Source: Bacillus massilioanorexius
GTDB lineage: Bacteria > Bacillota > Bacilli > Bacillales > DSM-1321
Length of the DNA stretch: 64,000 nt
Direction: 5' to 3'
NCBI RefSeq assembly: GCF_902374955.1
Contig: NZ_CABKRX010000084.1
Location: 61,202-125,201 of the forward strand
A model generated the notes under the pieces. That model made no database searches. It was not told the DNA's origin and saw only the letters and a list, made by a program, of their open reading frames with translations. Shown here piece by piece: positions 52,553 through 62,329 of the stretch; position 1 is the first letter of the stretch, and the number at the start of each line of letters is the position of its first letter. A program made the translations under genes and the position numbers.

Positions 52553-52990
52553 CTATTGGATAATACTGGAGGTAATATATACCTTTTCTATTTTTCCGTC
52601 TTGCATAATGCTGTTAAATCTTGATTTTAGTTTTCCTTGCAATTTTTCTTGTCCTTGTTTTCCTTGAATTTGTTCAGCTTTAAGTTCTGAAAGCTCCGAG
52701 ATAATAATATTATTTACTTGAAAATTTCTCTTTTCTAATTCTTTTTTAGCTGAGTTACTATCTGTTTGAATCATAAAAGCTATTTTTATGAATCCGTCAT
52801 CAGCAAGATTTGTTGTAATTTCAGGTACTTCCACAGAAGCTTTAATAATGTGATCAATTGAATTATCATTACTATTACTAAAAGCAAAACTACCATCAGA
52901 TTTTAACACAATAACTAAGGCAATGACTCCCACTAAAGTGATTGACACTAACATAATAAGCATTATGCTTAATAACTTATTCTTCTTCAT
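52553..52990 (-). CDS. fliL: Flagellar basal body-associated protein FliL
   Basis: 145 aa with an N-terminal transmembrane helix (about residues 7-28) and an extracellular FliL domain (VEVPEITTNLADDGFIKIAFMIQT). It is associated with the stator/motor. It overlaps the swrD end by 14 bp. Confidence 0.92.
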   Translation of the reverse strand: MKKNKLLSIMLIMLVSITLVGVIALVIVLKSDGSFAFSNSNDNSIDHIIKASVEVPEITTNLADDGFIKIAFMIQTDSNSAKKELEKRNFQVNNIIISELSELKAEQIQGKQGQEKLQGKLKSRFNSIMQDGKIEKVYITSSIIQ

Positions 52991-53201
52991 CTAATCCCAC
53001 CACCATTTCCTCGCGACTAAGTATCCTAATAGATTTATAATAAGTATGTATTGCTTGCAAGATTTCTTTCTGTGACTCACGAACGATATATTTTTTACCG
53101 TTTGTCAGTGTGATTGTTGTATCCGGATTACTTTCCACTAATTCAATATATAAAGCATTAATACAATAACTTTTTCCATTTAATCGAGTTACTTCTATCA
53201 T
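52977..53201 (-). CDS. swrD: FlbD family protein SwrD
   Basis: 74 aa. MIEVTRLNGKSYCINALYIELVESNPDTTITLTNGKKYIV is the FlbD signature. In B. subtilis SwrD increases motor power and supports swarming. It lies between flgE and fliL, as in B. subtilis. Confidence 0.9.
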   Translation of the reverse strand: MIEVTRLNGKSYCINALYIELVESNPDTTITLTNGKKYIVRESQKEILQAIHTYYKSIRILSREEMVVGLDEEE

Positions 53202-53249
53202 AAGATGGAGAGCTGAGAAAAGGATTCCCAGCTCCTCCCCTCCCTTATC

Positions 53250-54056
53250 TTATCTTTTTAAATTAACTAGTTCTTGCAAGATTTCATCAGATGTTGTAAT
53301 AATACGAGTATTTGCTTGAAATCCACGTTGTGCAACAATCATCTCTGTAAATTCTTCCGATAAATCAACGTTGGACATTTCCAGCATAGATGATTCGATA
53401 GTTCCTAGACTTGCTCTAGCTTCCTCAGAAACATCTGCTTCTCCTGAATTGGTTGTACTCTTATATAAGTTATTGCCTACTTTTTGAAGCCCACCAGTAT
53501 TTGCAAATTTAGCTAGCCCAATTTTTTGGTCAGTGTTTAAAGTTACTCCGTCTTCTTCTAAATAAGTTACAGTTCCATCTGTACCTATAGAAAGATCTTT
53601 AGCTGTTATTGGTATATTAATCTTATTAAAATCCGAAGTTAATACATATAATCCATCAGCTGTTACCAAGTCACCATTATTATCTAAATAAAAATTACCT
53701 GCACGAGTATAACTAGCATTATCTCCACCTTCAGCCCCAACAATAAAGTATCCATCTCCCGAAATTGCTAAATCTAGCGTTCTCCCAGTAGATTGTAAGT
53801 TACCACCTGTATGGACTGTGTCAATGGCAGATAATTGAGAACCTAATCCAACTTGTTTTGGATTGACGCCTCCACGAGATCCATCATCTCTTGGCCCTGT
53901 AGCTCCGCTCATATTTTGACTAATCATGTCCTTAAATACAACACGTCCTTTCTTAAAACCAAAAGTATTAACATTAGCAATATTATTACCTATTACATCT
54001 AATTTAGTTTGAAAGTTTCTTAATCCACTAATTCCAGAGTACATCGAACGTAGCAT
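53250..54056 (-). CDS. flgE: Flagellar hook protein FlgE (FlgG-type)
   Basis: 268 aa, matching the short Bacillus hook protein (264). The N-terminal rod/hook motif is LRSMYSGISGLRNFQTKLDVIGNNIANVNTFGFKKGR; the C-terminal one is NVDLSEEFTEMIVAQRGFQANTRIITTSDEILQELVNLK. The middle FlgE/F/G domain is present. Because the sequence resembles FlgG too, automated labels may differ, but the position between flgD and swrD fits the hook gene. Confidence 0.92.
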   Translation of the reverse strand: MLRSMYSGISGLRNFQTKLDVIGNNIANVNTFGFKKGRVVFKDMISQNMSGATGPRDDGSRGGVNPKQVGLGSQLSAIDTVHTGGNLQSTGRTLDLAISGDGYFIVGAEGGDNASYTRAGNFYLDNNGDLVTADGLYVLTSDFNKINIPITAKDLSIGTDGTVTYLEEDGVTLNTDQKIGLAKFANTGGLQKVGNNLYKSTTNSGEADVSEEARASLGTIESSMLEMSNVDLSEEFTEMIVAQRGFQANTRIITTSDEILQELVNLKR

Positions 54057-54127
54057 AATTTATCTCCTTTCATTATGGAACGCCTCAATCATTCGGCGCT
54101 CCAAGGCCTCCTATAAAGGTCCAGCCT

Positions 54128-54523
54128 TTAATCTATTAATATTGTTCCATTGATATTGGTAAATATTTGTTTTGATGCTTCATGCCTATCCATTGCCGTC
54201 ACTACTACATTATTTTTAGCACTAACAATTAAAGCTGATTGGTCCGTTAGTACAAGAGCATCCTTGACACCCATTTGCTTTGCTTCACATACCTTATTTT
54301 CAATCTTTGACCAAGTGTCTGATGGAATATCTATCCCTCGTTGCATTAGGCGCATTTGCGCATGCTTACTTAATACTAAAGATGAATTTGTTTGTTGAAT
54401 ACTTTCTTGTAAAGCTGAAGCAAATTTCCCTTTAACAGACGAACTAATATTACTAGTCGTACTACCAGTAGCTTTTGGTAATATAGGAGCGGTGTGAAAT
54501 GTATGAAAATTGGTTTTCATCAA
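54128..54523 (-). CDS. Flagellar operon protein (TIGR02530 type)
   Basis: 131 aa. The conserved C-terminal part HAQMRLMQRGIDIPSDTWSKIENKVCEAKQMGVKDALVLTDQSALIVSAKNNVVVTAMDR matches the flagellar operon protein family seen between flgD and flgE in many Bacillales and clostridia. No enzymatic motif is visible and its role is not established. It is co-transcribed, with a 40-bp gap to flgD. Confidence 0.85.
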   Translation of the reverse strand: MMKTNFHTFHTAPILPKATGSTTSNISSSVKGKFASALQESIQQTNSSLVLSKHAQMRLMQRGIDIPSDTWSKIENKVCEAKQMGVKDALVLTDQSALIVSAKNNVVVTAMDRHEASKQIFTNINGTILID

Positions 54524-54562
54524 ATATCACTCCTTTAGTACTTTAATACTTCATCGAACATC

Positions 54563-55054
54563 TCATTTATTATCAACTTCATCTTTTGTACCTGGAAGGG
54601 ATACTTCAGATATATTCCCAGGTTCAAGCTTTGTACCATCCTCTAGAATAAAAATAGCTGTGCCATCTTTAAATTGAACGGTTTTAATGATACCCGTACC
54701 TTCTTCAATAACTTTGTTTCCTTCATCATCAACTTTATCTGTAACTCTATGCCAAGTTACCTCCTTACCAACAAATTCACTATATGCGATTAATTGATTC
54801 TGCTGTTGTACTAACGCCAAGCGATCAAAGGATGCTGCCATATTAGTCATTTGCTCTAATGAAGAAAACTGTGCCATTTGTGCAATAAAATCTTTATCTT
54901 CCATAGGATTCATTGGATCTTGATTTTGTAACTGAGTCATTAATATTTTTAAAAACGCATCCTTACCTAAATAATCTCCATTTGAAGTTCGTTTTTGGGT
55001 TTGATTATTAGCTAAATACAAATTTGGATCAAGACTCGCACCAGTTGTTGCCAT
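54563..55054 (-). CDS. flgD: Hook assembly (cap) protein FlgD
   Basis: 163 aa. The FlgD N-terminal signature LGKDAFLKILMTQLQNQDPMNPMEDKDFIAQMAQFSSLEQM is complete. It acts as hook cap. As in B. subtilis (140 aa), it lacks the long C-terminal domain of E. coli FlgD. It follows fliK by 11 bp. Confidence 0.95.
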   Translation of the reverse strand: MATTGASLDPNLYLANNQTQKRTSNGDYLGKDAFLKILMTQLQNQDPMNPMEDKDFIAQMAQFSSLEQMTNMAASFDRLALVQQQNQLIAYSEFVGKEVTWHRVTDKVDDEGNKVIEEGTGIIKTVQFKDGTAIFILEDGTKLEPGNISEVSLPGTKDEVDNK

Positions 55055-55065
55055 AAAAAATTCAC

Positions 55066-56370
55066 CTACACTTCCGCTTCAATAATCGCTTGTTCAAATT
55101 GATCTAGAAAATCTTTTGCTTCATCTTCTTCCAACTTTGCTTCTTGTTGCTGCTGTTGATTCGATTGCTGACCTGATTCTCGTTGCAACTGTCTTTCTTG
55201 TGGCATGTTTTGAAATTGTTGTGATATCTCTAACTTATCAACTGTTAGATTTTGATTGGCAAAGGCTTGTCTAAGTCCTTGCATTTGAGTCTCTAATAAC
55301 TCTTTTGCTTTACTGTTAGATGCAACAATTTTCGCAAACATAACCCCATCGCGCTGAATAAGTTCAATCCGCAAAGATCCTAAATGCTCTGGATTTAATT
55401 TAACAAATAACTTCTGTACACCATTCGCATTGGTCAATTGAGCTTTGCTTAATATACTTTCGAAGGATTTAATCAATTGTTCTTGATTAACCCCTCCTTT
55501 AGAAGTAGACCCTTGCAAAGTTAATACAAATTGCTCCAACTTAGACATGTTCATAAATGGATTACTAGAAACAGATGATTCCCCTAGAGTACTCATCCCC
55601 TTAACATTTTGATGATCCCCGTTTGTATTTGTAGAACTTGCATAGGAATTTGTCCTTGCATTTTGCGAAGATTGCTGTTGGGCTCCTAATTGTCGAGAAA
55701 GAATTTGCTCCATTGATATTTTTTCTTTTGAACTTGTAGATAAAAGGCTATTTAATTTATTGACTATTTTTTCTATCGATTGCTTTAATGAATCTAACTT
55801 TTGAAGTTGTTCATCTGTTAAATCTAATTGATTTTTCATCAATAAATGGATCTTTCCTAATAGTAAAATAGAATCTGAATTATTAAATTGAAATTTAGCT
55901 AGATTTGGATCCTGACTCATTTTTTGAATAAGAACATCTAATTTTTGCAAAAAGTCTGGATTTTCAATCACCTCATTCGGAACTTGATAAATAGCTAATA
56001 AGGAAGCAACCATATCCTCAATGCTTGTTAAATCCTTATTTCCGTTCAGTTTATCACTCAATTCCGTTAATATTTGTTTCAGCAATGGATGATCCTGTAG
56101 AGATTCAGTACTAACAAGCATTTCATCTGCTAACTTTTGTCCCTCTTCTAAGTCCGAAATATCATCCAAATTAAAAAATTCCAATAGTTTCGCTATTTTT
56201 TGACTTTGTTCATCACTTAAATTCAAAGAAGTATCAACAGGCTCTTTTGATTGTGTTATTGAATTAGATAAGATACTCCCAAATAGAGCATTAGATTTTG
56301 TATTACCAACTTCACTGGTTCTCACTTGTCCTGTTCCAGATTGAGCTCCTGCTAACATCATCACATTCAT
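55066..56370 (-). CDS. fliK: Hook-length control protein FliK
   Basis: 434 aa from ATG at 56370, with AAGGAGGTG eight bases upstream. The long Ser/Asn/Gln-rich N-terminal region contains repeated helices; the C-terminal FliK domain is VKLNPEHLGSLRIELIQRDGVMFAKIVASNSKAKELLETQM, followed by a Gln-rich tail. It acts with FlhB to end hook elongation. Confidence 0.92.
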   Translation of the reverse strand: MNVMMLAGAQSGTGQVRTSEVGNTKSNALFGSILSNSITQSKEPVDTSLNLSDEQSQKIAKLLEFFNLDDISDLEEGQKLADEMLVSTESLQDHPLLKQILTELSDKLNGNKDLTSIEDMVASLLAIYQVPNEVIENPDFLQKLDVLIQKMSQDPNLAKFQFNNSDSILLLGKIHLLMKNQLDLTDEQLQKLDSLKQSIEKIVNKLNSLLSTSSKEKISMEQILSRQLGAQQQSSQNARTNSYASSTNTNGDHQNVKGMSTLGESSVSSNPFMNMSKLEQFVLTLQGSTSKGGVNQEQLIKSFESILSKAQLTNANGVQKLFVKLNPEHLGSLRIELIQRDGVMFAKIVASNSKAKELLETQMQGLRQAFANQNLTVDKLEISQQFQNMPQERQLQRESGQQSNQQQQQEAKLEEDEAKDFLDQFEQAIIEAEV

Positions 56371-56456
56371 TAATTTTTCACCTCCTTTCAAATAAACATT
56401 TCATATCAATATAATTGTACTTAAAACAAAATCATCTAATGTTTCATTTAAATTCA

Positions 56457-57080
56457 TCAAGGCTGTGTACTAGTCGCTTTACTTTCTACTGTTAACTTTT
56501 TTGTTAATCTAGCCGCATCCGCTGTTTCCATTTTTTCCAAAATTGCAGCTAATGTATCAGCTTTCACATTCGCTAGTATTTTAACAGCCTCTTCATCCTT
56601 TAAAGAAGCAAGGATAGGTGCTGCTTTCTTAGGTGACATTGTTTCATATGTTCGAATAATATCTTTTAAAGTTCGTTTATCATCATTTTGAACAGCTTGT
56701 AACTCTTTTATTTGTTCTTCTAATCGCTGCTTCTCGATGTCATTTTTTTGTTTTTCCTTATCACGAGTTTCGATAATTCCTTCTAACTTAGCAACTTGAG
56801 CCTCATTATCCTTCAGTTCACCTTCTAAATCGATGATTCTAGCCTGTAAATCCTTGTTAGCTGACTCATTATCATCTTTAAAGAAGCTAGAGATCACTGG
56901 TATTTTACTCCCAACTTCTTTAGACCATTGAAATACATTTACTCCTGCAACTGTAGATATAATTAACGCTATCAAAACCGTAAAAAACACTGGAATAACC
57001 ATTGCAAATAAAAACCATTGAAATTTGTTGTATGGCTTTTCTTCCATTTGATTGTCTATATCTTTTAACTTTTTCCCCAT
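56457..57080 (-). CDS. motE: MotE family protein (YlxF)
   Basis: 207 aa with a transmembrane helix (about residues 24-46), a coiled coil (about 75-135) and a C-terminal MgtE_N/FliG-like domain (MSPKKAAPILASLKDEEAVKILANVKADTLAAILEKM). It is in the same position as B. subtilis ylxF, between fliJ and fliK. It is associated with flagellar assembly or the stator/motor; the exact role in Bacillus is unclear. Confidence 0.85.
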   Translation of the reverse strand: MGKKLKDIDNQMEEKPYNKFQWFLFAMVIPVFFTVLIALIISTVAGVNVFQWSKEVGSKIPVISSFFKDDNESANKDLQARIIDLEGELKDNEAQVAKLEGIIETRDKEKQKNDIEKQRLEEQIKELQAVQNDDKRTLKDIIRTYETMSPKKAAPILASLKDEEAVKILANVKADTLAAILEKMETADAARLTKKLTVESKATSTQP

Positions 57081-57088
57081 ACAATCAC

Positions 57089-57535
57089 CTAGTTTTCTTT
57101 ACTCAAAAAGGACTGGATTGAAATATCATCCATTTGATTATTTTCATGTACTTTCATTAATTGAACGTGCTTTTCATAATCTTTTTCTTTTATTTTTTCA
57201 AACTTTTTAACTTCCATATTTTTTTCTATTAAAATATTTTGTAATGCATTCATTCTTTCACGAGCTTGAATAACATCTTTTTGACATTGAGTAATCATTT
57301 TCTCTAAACTATCCATAAATGATTGATGATGTCTTAAATCTAGGACTGATAGTCCTTCTGCTAATTTTTCTTGTTGAAAGCTCTGTAATGTCTCTTTTTT
57401 CTTTAACAGCTTATATAACTTTTCAGCCACTTGTTCAAAATTTTTTACGGCTCTATTATATTTCGAATGAATATCTTGTTTTTCTTTTTCACGGATCGTT
57501 AGTATTTTTTCAAACTTAAAGTGATAGTTCATCAT
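57089..57535 (-). CDS. fliJ: Flagellar export chaperone FliJ
   Basis: 148 aa, almost entirely coiled coil (FKFEKILTIREKEKQDIHSKYNRAVKNFEQVAEKLYKLL). It links the FliI ATPase ring to the FlhA gate. ATG at 57535 lies one base after the fliI TAG; earlier in-frame GTG/ATG codons (57547, 57544) overlap the end of fliI. Confidence 0.88.
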   Translation of the reverse strand: MMNYHFKFEKILTIREKEKQDIHSKYNRAVKNFEQVAEKLYKLLKKKETLQSFQQEKLAEGLSVLDLRHHQSFMDSLEKMITQCQKDVIQARERMNALQNILIEKNMEVKKFEKIKEKDYEKHVQLMKVHENNQMDDISIQSFLSKEN

Positions 57536-57536
57536 A

Positions 57537-58856
57537 CTATTCATCACTTCCTATTAAACTAATTAAACGTTCTACACCATCTTCCATACTTACCGCCTCG
57601 TCAGTAGCTTGCTTTAAAAATGAAATCATTTCAGGATGTTTTTGAATGGCTTCATCAATTTCTTTAGAAGTACCACGCTTATATGCACCGATATTAATAA
57701 GATCTTCATTATCTATGTATTTAGCTAGCATTTCACGAAATTTTTCAGCACTCTTCACATGTTCTTTTGGTACAATATGATTCATCAATCGAGAGATGCT
57801 TTTTAACACATTGACTGCTGGATACTGCCCTTTATTTGCAAGACTACGATCCATTACGAAATGTCCATCTAAAATCCCACGTACAGTATCAGCAATCGGT
57901 TCATTCATATCATCGCCGTCAACAAGAACGGTGTAAAATGCTGTTATAGTGCCCAAATTATTCGTTCCGGTTCTTTCTAGAAGTTTAGGTAAGGTCGCAA
58001 ATACAGAAGGTGTATATCCTTTAGTTGTAGGCGGTTCACCAACAGCTAATCCAATTTCTCTTTGCGCCATCGCAACCCTTGTGACCGAATCCATCATCAA
58101 CATGACATTCATGCCTTTATCACGAAAGTATTCAGCAATAGCTGTTGCTGTATACGCTCCTTTTATTCTCATCAGCGCAGGTTGATCAGAAGTCGCGACA
58201 ACAACTATAGATCGTGCTAGCCCTTCTGGACCTAAATCTCTTTCAATAAATTCCCGCACTTCTCTCCCTCGTTCGCCAATAAGACCAATCACGTTAATTT
58301 CTGCTGTCGTGTTTCGGGCAATCATTCCAAGAAGTGTACTCTTCCCTACTCCACTTCCTGCAAAAATTCCTACCCTTTGGCCTTTTCCAACTGTTAATAA
58401 ACTATCTATCAGTCTTACACCAACTTCAATACTTTCATCAATAGGTGGTCTTTGCATAGGATTAGGAGGAACTCGTTCGGTTCCAACTGTTGCTAATCCT
58501 TTTGGCAAACTAGAACCATCTAAAGGAAAACCTAAAGGGTCTACCACACTCCCAATCAACGCTGACCCAACCTTAATTTCTAAAGGGCGCATTGTTGCTT
58601 CTACAATACATCCTGATGATATTTCATTTACTTCTGTATAAGGCATTAAAATAACATTTTCATCTTTAAAACCAACCACTTCCGCGCGAATCATTTTCTT
58701 TTGATTTTTTATCCCGACATGTATATAACAAACATCACCAATAGAGCTTTCAGGTCCTTGAGATTCTATCATTAGTCCTACCACTCTTTTTACCCGTCCA
58801 TATCTTTTAAAAATGTCTAAATCGTTAATTAAAGGTAATAATTGGTCTGCTTTCAA
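57537..58856 (-). CDS. fliI: Flagellum-specific ATPase FliI
   Basis: 439 aa from TTG at 58856, preceded by GGAAGGGG (about nine bases); this gives KADQLLPLINDLDIFKRYGRVKRVVG, matching the length of B. subtilis FliI (438). Walker A is GIFAGSGVGKSTL and Walker B is VMLMMDSVTRVA. It powers unfolding and delivery of export substrates with FliH/FliJ. The frame extends to 58904, overlapping fliH, but those 16 codons have no SD and no family support. Confidence 0.93.
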   Translation of the reverse strand: MKADQLLPLINDLDIFKRYGRVKRVVGLMIESQGPESSIGDVCYIHVGIKNQKKMIRAEVVGFKDENVILMPYTEVNEISSGCIVEATMRPLEIKVGSALIGSVVDPLGFPLDGSSLPKGLATVGTERVPPNPMQRPPIDESIEVGVRLIDSLLTVGKGQRVGIFAGSGVGKSTLLGMIARNTTAEINVIGLIGERGREVREFIERDLGPEGLARSIVVVATSDQPALMRIKGAYTATAIAEYFRDKGMNVMLMMDSVTRVAMAQREIGLAVGEPPTTKGYTPSVFATLPKLLERTGTNNLGTITAFYTVLVDGDDMNEPIADTVRGILDGHFVMDRSLANKGQYPAVNVLKSISRLMNHIVPKEHVKSAEKFREMLAKYIDNEDLINIGAYKRGTSKEIDEAIQKHPEMISFLKQATDEAVSMEDGVERLISLIGSDE

Positions 58857-58860
58857 TGAA

Positions 58861-59628
58861 TTATTCCCCTTCCAGTAACTCAAACAATTTTTCTTTGACT
58901 TCATACAGTTGACTATCTATGCTAGCGTCAATTCTTCCACTTGGTGTTTCAATCATACAACTAGTTGGAGTTAAGTTATCATCTGGAAAGATAAAAAACT
59001 CTGTTTCTTTTGGAAAAATACTTAACAGCTCTTCTTTATAAGAAAGGACAGTTTCATATTGAGTCGGATGGACTCTTAATTGCACTTCTTGATATTCTCT
59101 TGCTTCTTTAATTGCGCCTTTAACCAATTGGACAAAAGCTTCATTATTAGACTCTAATTCTTGATTGATAATTTTCTCTGAAACTCGTAAAGCCAACTCT
59201 AAAATGGTATGTTCTGATGACTGAATATAATGTTGATAATCTTTTTTTGCTAGCTCTACAACTTGTTTTGCCATTTCTAGTTTTTCTTGTTGTTCATCGT
59301 AGCCTTGTTTCTTACCAACATTAAATCCTTCATCATAGCCGATTTGCTTTGCTTCCTCTTCAGCCTTAATTCTTTCTACTTCAAACCATTGATTTTTAGC
59401 TACTTCTACCTGTTGCATAATTGCTTCTGCATTATTACGCGCATTAATAATAATAATCTCCGCTTCGGATTGAGCCTTTTGATATATTGCTTCAATTTCT
59501 TCATAACTTGGTACAGTCTCTTGCACTTCTTCAGACTGAGAATCTATTTTTTTTAAAGGGATGATATGTATTGTTTTTTTACTAGTTTTCTCGCTATTAG
59601 TCCATGAAGACTTAATAATTCTAGACAA
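58861..59628 (-). CDS. fliH: Flagellar export regulator FliH
   Basis: 255 aa from TTG at 59628 (LSRIIKSSW), with GGAGG about nine bases upstream in the fliG end; an earlier ATG and GTGs in frame lie inside or before that SD. The middle is a helical, alanine/glutamate-rich segment, and the C-terminal domain (LRVSEKIINQELESNNEAFVQLVKGAIKEA) is typical FliH/V-ATPase-stator-like. It regulates FliI. It overlaps fliG by 8 bp. Confidence 0.9.
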   Translation of the reverse strand: MSRIIKSSWTNSEKTSKKTIHIIPLKKIDSQSEEVQETVPSYEEIEAIYQKAQSEAEIIIINARNNAEAIMQQVEVAKNQWFEVERIKAEEEAKQIGYDEGFNVGKKQGYDEQQEKLEMAKQVVELAKKDYQHYIQSSEHTILELALRVSEKIINQELESNNEAFVQLVKGAIKEAREYQEVQLRVHPTQYETVLSYKEELLSIFPKETEFFIFPDDNLTPTSCMIETPSGRIDASIDSQLYEVKEKLFELLEGE

Positions 59629-60640
59629 TAATATCATCTCCTCCACCACGTGCTACCACGATTTCACCAAGCTCTTCTAGTCTTCTAATAACTGCTACAA
59701 TTCTTGATTGTGCTTCTTCTACATCGCGTAAACGTACTGGACCCATATATTCCATTTCCTCCATGAATGTATCGACCATTCGTTTGGACATATTTTTAAA
59801 GACAATCGTTTTAACTTCTTCACTAGCAACTTTAAGAGCCAATCTAAGATCTTCATTATCTGAGTCACGAATAACTCTTTGGATAGCTCTACCATCAAGA
59901 GTAACGATATCCTCAAAGACAAACATTCTCTTTTTAATTTCTTCTGCTAGCTCAGGATCTTGAATTTCTAATGCATCCAGTATTGTTCTTTCTGTTGATC
60001 GGTCAACACCATTTAACACATCAACCACTGCTTCTATTCCACCCGTTAATGTATAATCTTGCGTTACTGTTGCTGACAGCTTTCTTTCAAGTATTTGTTC
60101 GACCTCGTTAATGATTTCTGGAGATGTACTATCCATTATCGCAATTCTTCGTGCAATATCTGCTTGTACCTCCTGTGGTAATTCAGATAATATTTGACCT
60201 GCTTGAGATGGCTCCAAATATGACAATATTAAAGCAATCGTTTGCGGATGTTCATTTTGAATAAAATTCAAAATTTGAGCTGGATCCGCTTTTCGGGCAA
60301 AATCAAATGGCCTTACCTGCAGTGAAGATGTCAAGCGATTAATAATAATTGAAGCCTGCTCTGCACCAAGGGCTTTTTCTAATACTTCCTTCGCATACCC
60401 TATACCGCCTTGTGTTATATAGTCTTGAGCTAATGCAATGTTATGAAATTCTTCTAATATACCTTCTTTTTCAGCAGCATCTACTTTTCTGACACTTGAG
60501 ATTTCTAAGGTAAGCCTTTCTATCTCTTCTTCAGATAAATGCTTATATACTGATGCTGATACATCCGGACCTAAGGAAATGAGTAGGATGGCTGCTTTTT
60601 GTCTCCCTGTAAGTCCACCTTTGTTCTCTCTTTTTGACAA
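59621..60640 (-). CDS. fliG: Flagellar motor switch protein FliG
   Basis: 339 aa. The N-terminal FliF-binding domain is TGRQKAAILLISLGPDVSASVYKHL; the EHPQ motif is in NFIQNEHPQTIALILSYL; the C-terminal torque helix includes VTLDGRAIQRVIRDSDNEDLRLALKVA. AGGAGG lies eight bases before TTG at 60640; GTG (60643) and ATG (60646) just upstream are closer to it, so the exact start is uncertain by two codons. Confidence 0.94.
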   Translation of the reverse strand: MSKRENKGGLTGRQKAAILLISLGPDVSASVYKHLSEEEIERLTLEISSVRKVDAAEKEGILEEFHNIALAQDYITQGGIGYAKEVLEKALGAEQASIIINRLTSSLQVRPFDFARKADPAQILNFIQNEHPQTIALILSYLEPSQAGQILSELPQEVQADIARRIAIMDSTSPEIINEVEQILERKLSATVTQDYTLTGGIEAVVDVLNGVDRSTERTILDALEIQDPELAEEIKKRMFVFEDIVTLDGRAIQRVIRDSDNEDLRLALKVASEEVKTIVFKNMSKRMVDTFMEEMEYMGPVRLRDVEEAQSRIVAVIRRLEELGEIVVARGGGDDIIV

Positions 60641-60652
60641 CACCATTTCCTC

Positions 60653-62251
60653 CTAGTCTTCTGATAACCACGTTCTGAGTAACTTAGCAAACTCATCTGG
60701 TTTTTCTTTAGCTAATTTTTCAAGTTGTTTTCTTTTTAATGTGCCTTCTGTTTCTTGTTCGTCATTGACATCTGGTACGTCAAAATCAATTGACTCTTTA
60801 AACTCCATTTCCTCTACTTCTTCATTTCGACGCTTTCTTGCTCGGATGAGAAGAATTATCACAACAATTAATAGTAGGAGTAATACTGCACCAATGATAT
60901 ATACCCAAACTGGTATAGATATTTTTTCATTATCAGCAAAATCCACTTTACCATTAAACTTCTGAACTGAAACCGCAATTTTACTTTGAATATCTTCATC
61001 AGTTAATTGTTCTGGTACAGAGTCCTTGTTAATAGTAGTTCTTACGATTGTTCCTAATATTTTTGTAATATCATCCATTCTTTCTTGCGGTAATGAATTC
61101 GGATCATCAGCTGTTGGTGGTTCGACCATTACTTGAATTCCTAGGTCGCGAACCTTATATGGGCTTTCAACGATTTCTTTACGAATTCTATTCACTTCAT
61201 TATTAATTGTTTCTTCTACTTTTTCATAATCTCCATTACCATTAGAACCTTCTAAATATTGAGTACCTAATGAATCTGATGGATCTTCTGCTTCAGGAAC
61301 TCCACCTACTGCATCTCCATTTCCTGTGAACGTTTCAGTCAATTTCTGCGCACTAATTGCAATTCCTTCCATATTCTCTTCATCAACTGGTGTTACTAAT
61401 TTTTCCTCACGATTCTCTTGAGAAAAATCGATATCTGTAGTTACAGAAACAGCAACTTTATCTCTCCCCATTATCGTTCCAAGCATCGATTGAACCTGTC
61501 TTTGTATATCACGTTCGATTTCTTTTTTTATAGCAAATTGATCAGAAATAGATGTACCATTTTTCAATGTATCTCCATTTTCTAGATCAAAATACTCAAA
61601 ATACTGATTCATGATTACGATATTTTCTGTTGGAAGATTAGGTAAGCTTTTCGATACTAAGTGATAGAGTGCTTTTATTTGTTCATCTTTAAATTTATAG
61701 CCAGGCTTCGTATCCAAAACAATTGACGCAGAAGCTTGTTCATCATTTTGACTTACAAAGACACCTTTTTCAGGTAATGAAATCATTACCTTCGCATCAT
61801 TAACCCCTTCAATTCCTTTTATTAAATTAGCTAACTCCGTTTGCATAGAATCTAACTTCATAACGTTAAATTCATTATCAGTCATACCGATTCCAGCATT
61901 TTTACTAAAAAATGAATAGTCTATATTTCCGGATTCAGGGATCCCCTCGGCTGCTAATTCTACTAATAATGTATCTACTTTTTCTTTAGGTACAAGAATC
62001 GTTTTCCCAGCATCTGTGATTTCATAGGTTATTTTTCTTCCCTCTAAATTTTCTTTAATTGTCCCAATTTCAGATGGTGATAAATCTGAATATAACGGAA
62101 CTAAATTAGGTCTTGTCGCAAACCATGAGGTAGCAGCAATTAAAACAATTGTCAAAACTGTCGACCCAATCATTATAAACTGTTGTTTTTTAGTCCTAGA
62201 AGACCAAAAATCCACTGTCTTATTCTTGATATTTACCAATTTTTCATTCAT
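60653..62251 (-). CDS. fliF: Flagellar MS-ring protein FliF
   Basis: 532 aa. N-terminal transmembrane helix (about residues 22-45), the YscJ/FliF ring-building motifs (VPLYSDLSPSEIGTIKENLEG), a periplasm-equivalent loop region, the C-terminal helix (VWVYIIGAVLLLLLIVVIILLIRA) and the FliG-binding tail (DEFAKLLRTWLSED). Two adjacent ATGs; the second (62251) is better spaced from GGGGG. Confidence 0.95.
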   Translation of the reverse strand: MNEKLVNIKNKTVDFWSSRTKKQQFIMIGSTVLTIVLIAATSWFATRPNLVPLYSDLSPSEIGTIKENLEGRKITYEITDAGKTILVPKEKVDTLLVELAAEGIPESGNIDYSFFSKNAGIGMTDNEFNVMKLDSMQTELANLIKGIEGVNDAKVMISLPEKGVFVSQNDEQASASIVLDTKPGYKFKDEQIKALYHLVSKSLPNLPTENIVIMNQYFEYFDLENGDTLKNGTSISDQFAIKKEIERDIQRQVQSMLGTIMGRDKVAVSVTTDIDFSQENREEKLVTPVDEENMEGIAISAQKLTETFTGNGDAVGGVPEAEDPSDSLGTQYLEGSNGNGDYEKVEETINNEVNRIRKEIVESPYKVRDLGIQVMVEPPTADDPNSLPQERMDDITKILGTIVRTTINKDSVPEQLTDEDIQSKIAVSVQKFNGKVDFADNEKISIPVWVYIIGAVLLLLLIVVIILLIRARKRRNEEVEEMEFKESIDFDVPDVNDEQETEGTLKRKQLEKLAKEKPDEFAKLLRTWLSED

Positions 62252-62329
62252 CATGATCCCCCGGACATTTCGTTTTCGTATGTAGGCTTTTGGATTATTC
62301 CAATTGTTTTTTTAGGAAAAGATGAATGT

